Shown here: positions 32,798-36,028 of the stretch, one piece after another | Layout: each line of letters opens with the position of its first letter | Position numbering within the stretch: position 1 is the first letter of the stretch | Assembly (NCBI GenBank): GCA_040357565.1 | Contig: JBDODJ010000116.1 | DNA from: Cercozoa sp. M6MM | Lineage: Eukaryota > Endomyxa: Ascetosporea | Direction: 5' to 3' (one strand) | DNA: 36,028 bases | The notes under the pieces: model-generated | Database searches by the model: none | What the model saw: only the letters and a program-made list of their open reading frames with translations | Told to the model about the DNA's origin: nothing | Position numbers and translations under genes: made by a program

Positions 32798-35185
32798 ATG
32801 GATTCTGAAGAAATCAGGCGCCTGCGCCACCGTGTGCGCCGAGCCAGTGCGCACGAGTGCGTCACTGAGGTGCAGACTGTCGCAGTAAATGTATTTAGGC
32901 TCCGTACAGTTTCTCCTGTCTGTGCACAGGTGGTTCACTTGGCAACGACACAGCCGGATGTGTTTGAGCATGTCTTTGCGTATGTGGGCTGTACCCTTCA
33001 CTTCTCTCTGTAGCCGTCCTTGTGTGGTCCAACAGCACGAAACACATGGTTTTAATGAGAGTGTACGAAGACGACACTATCGATACGATCTTGTAAATCA
33101 AAGTTTGTTTCACATTTTTAATGATCGCAAGTGTCGTTTCTCACCAGGTCGCACGACGACTTGATTCGAATATTTTCTAAACGCGACAAAGACGGCTATA
33201 CTGTACTTGAGTGTCTGAGAAACTCATAAAAATGCCTAACTAGGTTCATTTAGGCGCTGATGACTGTAGCTCAGTTAAAGCACGCGCGTGCCTGTCGACT
33301 AATTGTACAGCTTTCCTCCAGTGTTGTGCGAATGTGTAGAACCCTGTTGGACACAGTTGCGAGTGTCCCCACCCAAAACGCAACTTCTGCGAACTGACGC
33401 CGGCGAGAGCGCTTTCGTATGTCTTCTTTTGACCTTCTTTCACAAACTGATGCATACTCTTTCCTTGGCAGCATTTTGTCATTGTCAACGAGGACAGTGA
33501 CTGCGCAGCTGCGTTTCTGGAGCAAGTCCACTGGTGTGCTCTCATCCATTTTGGTCATTTGGGTAGCTGCGCTGAGTGTGCTTTTTTGTTTTGTTGTAGG
33601 GATGATTTTGAGTACACGAGACTGCTGTACCAAACTACTTTGCCTATTGTAGCCTACCAGCTGAGTTGATCCCGTTCTCCGAAAACTATCTAGTGAGAGT
33701 CAAGGAATGCCACCGTTACGACTGTTACACATCGCCATCGACACTTTGGCTTCTCTCACGCGCGATGTTCCTTTGGTGTGCCCGCCTATCCTTTCATCCT
33801 TTTGCTCTCTTACTCGAATTGTTAGACTGCCCACCGACACGTGTGGGTCCAGTCACTACGCGGCTACCTGTTCGAGCACTGTTACCACTTTGCACAGTGC
33901 GTGCCCGTTCTGTACTTCACTTTAACACTCTTCCTCGTCCAAACATCTGCTCGTTTTTCTTTAGACAGAGAATGGTCGCGAGCGGCACGAAATTGCTTGA
34001 GTTGGCCACGCTGCAGCGACCTTTCGAAGTACGTAGATACCATTGATTCTGTCTCGGCATAATAGACCAGGAACACAGGTTCTCGAGATGCTCGTTTTGT
34101 TGCACGTCCGCGGCACGCTGTCTGTGGATGTCGTGGATCAGTACAGCACGCAGCACAGCGTAACCACCTCTGTTTTTGTTTAATTTATCTGATTCACGCG
34201 TCAGCTGTGTTGCTTAGTTACGAAAGCGCGAGCAGTGCCAGTCGAAACGGATCAAAACACTCGTGTGTTTGCTAGAGTTTGTGCCTGATAGGATTTGCTT
34301 TTACGTGTTAGTGTATTTAGTTGCACCAAGCGAGTTCTAACGGCGAAGTTGACCTTGTTTCGGCTCTTTTGGACGCCGGTTTTCACCCTGACTCTGGTAC
34401 ACTGCAACAGTCTGAAGGTTCTTCAAACAATGTAGTGTTGCCACAGGCAAACAATACGGACAGACACCACTGGAGGCATTGTTAAGTACCATCGTGTTGC
34501 GTCAGGAGAAACCTGCATCTTTGTGAGTTGTTGTTCGATGAGAAAGTGACAGGATATCGTGGACTCCTGATAAATTTAGACCGTGGCATACGCGATTGCG
34601 ACGTGTGTTCCGACGAGACAGGGCTGTATCACAAAAGTCGGAGTTAAGCGTCACCTTGGGTAAACATGACTGTATTGATTTGTGATACAATTGCATGCTT
34701 TTGCAGCTCGAAAATGGCACTGTGCGAGGCTACTCATCGATCGAGGTATCTTGACCCGAGTTGAGTTGAGTTAATTCAGTTGCTGTCTCAGGTGCAAGCG
34801 TGCGAGTGCGTGGCCAGTGGCGTGATGCACTGTGTGAAGCCATCTCACACGGTAGAGCATGTGTTGTGTATATGTTCTCTCTAAGATTAATTTGTTGAGT
34901 AGAGGTCAAAACGATCACCCACGTGCTTTCACATCCGTGCGGACACGTAAAATTTTATGTCAGCGTTTCTTCAAACAAACAGTAGCGATTTGACTGTTTG
35001 TCTTGCTTCAGCTCTCGGCAGATGTGGCCACGCGTGTGGCGTCCTTCACCGCGCTGTGTGTTCCACTCGGCATCAATGAGCAGGTATGCGCGAGCTCAGG
35101 CAGTTCAGCAGTGCGAACCATTGGTGTGTGAATGCAGGCGATTGCGCAAATGGTGCACGCAGCCATGTTGGAAACAGCTGCTTAG
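32798..35185 (+). CDS. Ankyrin-repeat protein, multi-exon
   Basis: Start MDSEEIRRLRHRVRRASAHE at 32798, end LGINEQ plus AIAQMVHAAMLETAA at 35185. Ankyrin units are visible: SHDDLIRIFSKRDKDGYTVL (about 33150-33210), and LHQASSNGEVDLVSALLDAG (34322-34380), which continues after a short intron as GKQYGQTPLEALL. Other exons give VVHLATTQPDVFEHVF, HFVIVNEDSDCAAAFLEQVH, WVQSLRGYLFEHCYHFAQ, TKLLELATLQRPFE, VLEMLVLLHVRGTLSVDVVD, ELLFDEKVTGYRGLLINLDR, LENGTVRGYSSIE and LSADVATRVASFTALCVPLG. Ankyrin repeats mediate protein binding, and no catalytic domain is visible. The start ATG and the end are clear. Some inner splice sites, especially 33250-33720 and 34440-34660, are uncertain, so part of the span could be mis-joined. 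Confidence 0.6.
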
Positions 35186-35359
35186 TGTGCACTCCACAGT
35201 GGGCCGAAAACACGCTTTGTGTTGTGTCTAATTCGTCCGCTAAAGAAAGAACAGAACTTCTGATCTCTTTCGGTTTGTTGAGACGTTGTCTTTACTAAAT
35301 TGTATTGACAATCTCGGTCTCACAACATTTGTACTGAAAGCGAAGGGCTACAGCTCGGG

Positions 35360-35884
35360 CTACAACTCGCGGAACTGCTTGGTAGACGAGGTGCGCAGTG
35401 CGCGCAGCCAGTCCTCCAGGTCGGCCCGATCGCTCGCGAAGAGCACAAAGTCGCGCGCGACCTGCTCGCCGCCGATGGCCTTGCCCGAGATGCGAAAGCA
35501 GAAGGTGTCCTCGTCAATGACGGTGACAGCACGTGCTGACAGGTCGACCTCGAGGTTCTTGATGGGCGTGCGACTCTCGCGACTCTTGTAGTACACCAGC
35601 GAGCGACCGCGCAACACGAACCACCGCCGCTTGTGCGACTTGCGGCCCATCCGCTGCGTAGGGAAGGTACAGAGGGAGGGGCTCGGGTGGAGGGACATGA
35701 GATAGGAACGTACCGAGGTACCGCCTCCGACCTTGATGAGGTAGCCGCACTTGTACATGGCCTGCTCGGGCGCATCGCGCATATCGTAGCCAGCGCACAT
35801 GCGAGCCGCGCGGAACTGCGTTTCGAGGTGCGACTCTACCGCCTTGCGCACACGGCCCGACGGGTCCGCACTCGTGTCGCGCGG
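35360..35884 (-). CDS. PH-domain protein, 5' end outside the window
   Basis: Exons complement(join(35360..35653,35714..35884)). A pleckstrin-homology domain occupies almost all of the visible part: YKCGYLIKVGG (strand 1), then across the intron RKSHKRRWFVLRGRSLVYYK (strands 2-3 with the K..W.VL core), LSARAVTVIDEDTFCFRI, DFVLFASDRADLEDWLRAL (the C-terminal helix with its Trp), ending KQFREL. Such domains often bind phosphoinositides, and the basic RKSHKRR loop fits that. The preceding exon starts after a TAG acceptor (35885-35886) with PRDTSADPSGRVRKAVE and has no ATG, so the N-terminus is to the right, beyond the microsatellite. Codons are strongly GC-ending. Confidence 0.85.
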   Translation of the reverse strand, partial: PRDTSADPSGRVRKAVESHLETQFRAARMCAGYDMRDAPEQAMYKCGYLIKVGGGTSVRSYLMSLHPSPSLCTFPTQRMGRKSHKRRWFVLRGRSLVYYKSRESRTPIKNLEVDLSARAVTVIDEDTFCFRISGKAIGGEQVARDFVLFASDRADLEDWLRALRTSSTKQFREL

Positions 35885-35889
35885 CTACG

Positions 35890-36028
35890 CAGGTCATACA
35901 TACAGACATACACACACGTACGTACATACAACATACATACATACACAGACATACATACAACATACATACATCATACAACATCCATACATACATACATACA
36001 TACACAACCTACATACATACATACATAC
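35890..36028 (+). repeat. (CATA)n microsatellite at window end
   Basis: About 135 bases of CATACATA with interruptions (CACA, ACGTACGTA). It most likely lies in an intron of the PH-domain gene, since a TAG acceptor (- strand) adjoins it. The frames it opens are artefacts. Confidence 0.9.

Overview
The window is nuclear DNA of a flagellated, intron-rich protist. The genes are cut by many short introns (mostly about 45-100 bases) and encode eukaryotic proteins: a WEE1-type kinase, a Rab6-like GTPase, a PAK1IP1/Mak11 WD40 protein, an Stm1/SERBP1-like ribosome factor, an FHA protein and an SH3 protein. A DRC2/CCDC65 homologue shows that the organism builds a motile cilium. I cannot name the lineage. 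There are no prokaryotic operons, Shine-Dalgarno sites, rRNA or tRNA genes, or CRISPR arrays.

Layout. 1-700: a tandem repeat and the 3' part of a small J-domain protein (+). 998-3060: DRC2 (+). 3061-3773: weak coding signal. 3774-6031: WEE1-like kinase (-). 6207-13993: a very large helical, solenoid-like protein (+) in more than 30 exons, divergent from WEE1. 14387-15317: SERBP1/Stm1-like protein (-), divergent from PAK1IP1 (+, 15838-17786). 18456-18767: small membrane protein (+). 18802-21382: FHA coiled-coil protein (-). 21512-22260: membrane-anchored tandem-SH3 protein (-). 22555-24646: one or two poorly resolved + genes, the first with a START/polyketide-cyclase-like signature. 24770-26847: beta-trefoil-like protein (-). 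27025-27950: Rab6-like GTPase (+). 28556-30560: GNAT acetyltransferase-like protein (+). 31869-32217: 53-residue zinc-binding miniprotein (+). 32798-35185: ankyrin-repeat protein (+). 35360-35884: PH-domain protein (-), running off the right end.

How the genes relate. The list is a normal mix of housekeeping and ciliary genes, not a functional cluster. Two arrangements may matter. The WEE1-like kinase and the large solenoid protein share a promoter of about 175 bases. The ribosome-bound SERBP1/Stm1-like protein and the 60S-assembly factor PAK1IP1 share a promoter of about 520 bases that holds two TGCATGCA palindromes 16 bases apart. Recurring structural themes are 5' splice sites dominated by GTAC and GTAG rather than GTAAG, introns carrying tandem repeats with a 17-base period in several unrelated genes, and two codon-usage classes (strongly GC-ending versus mixed).

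Exon boundaries with coordinates were checked for reading phase by hand. Boundaries given as spans only are approximate.
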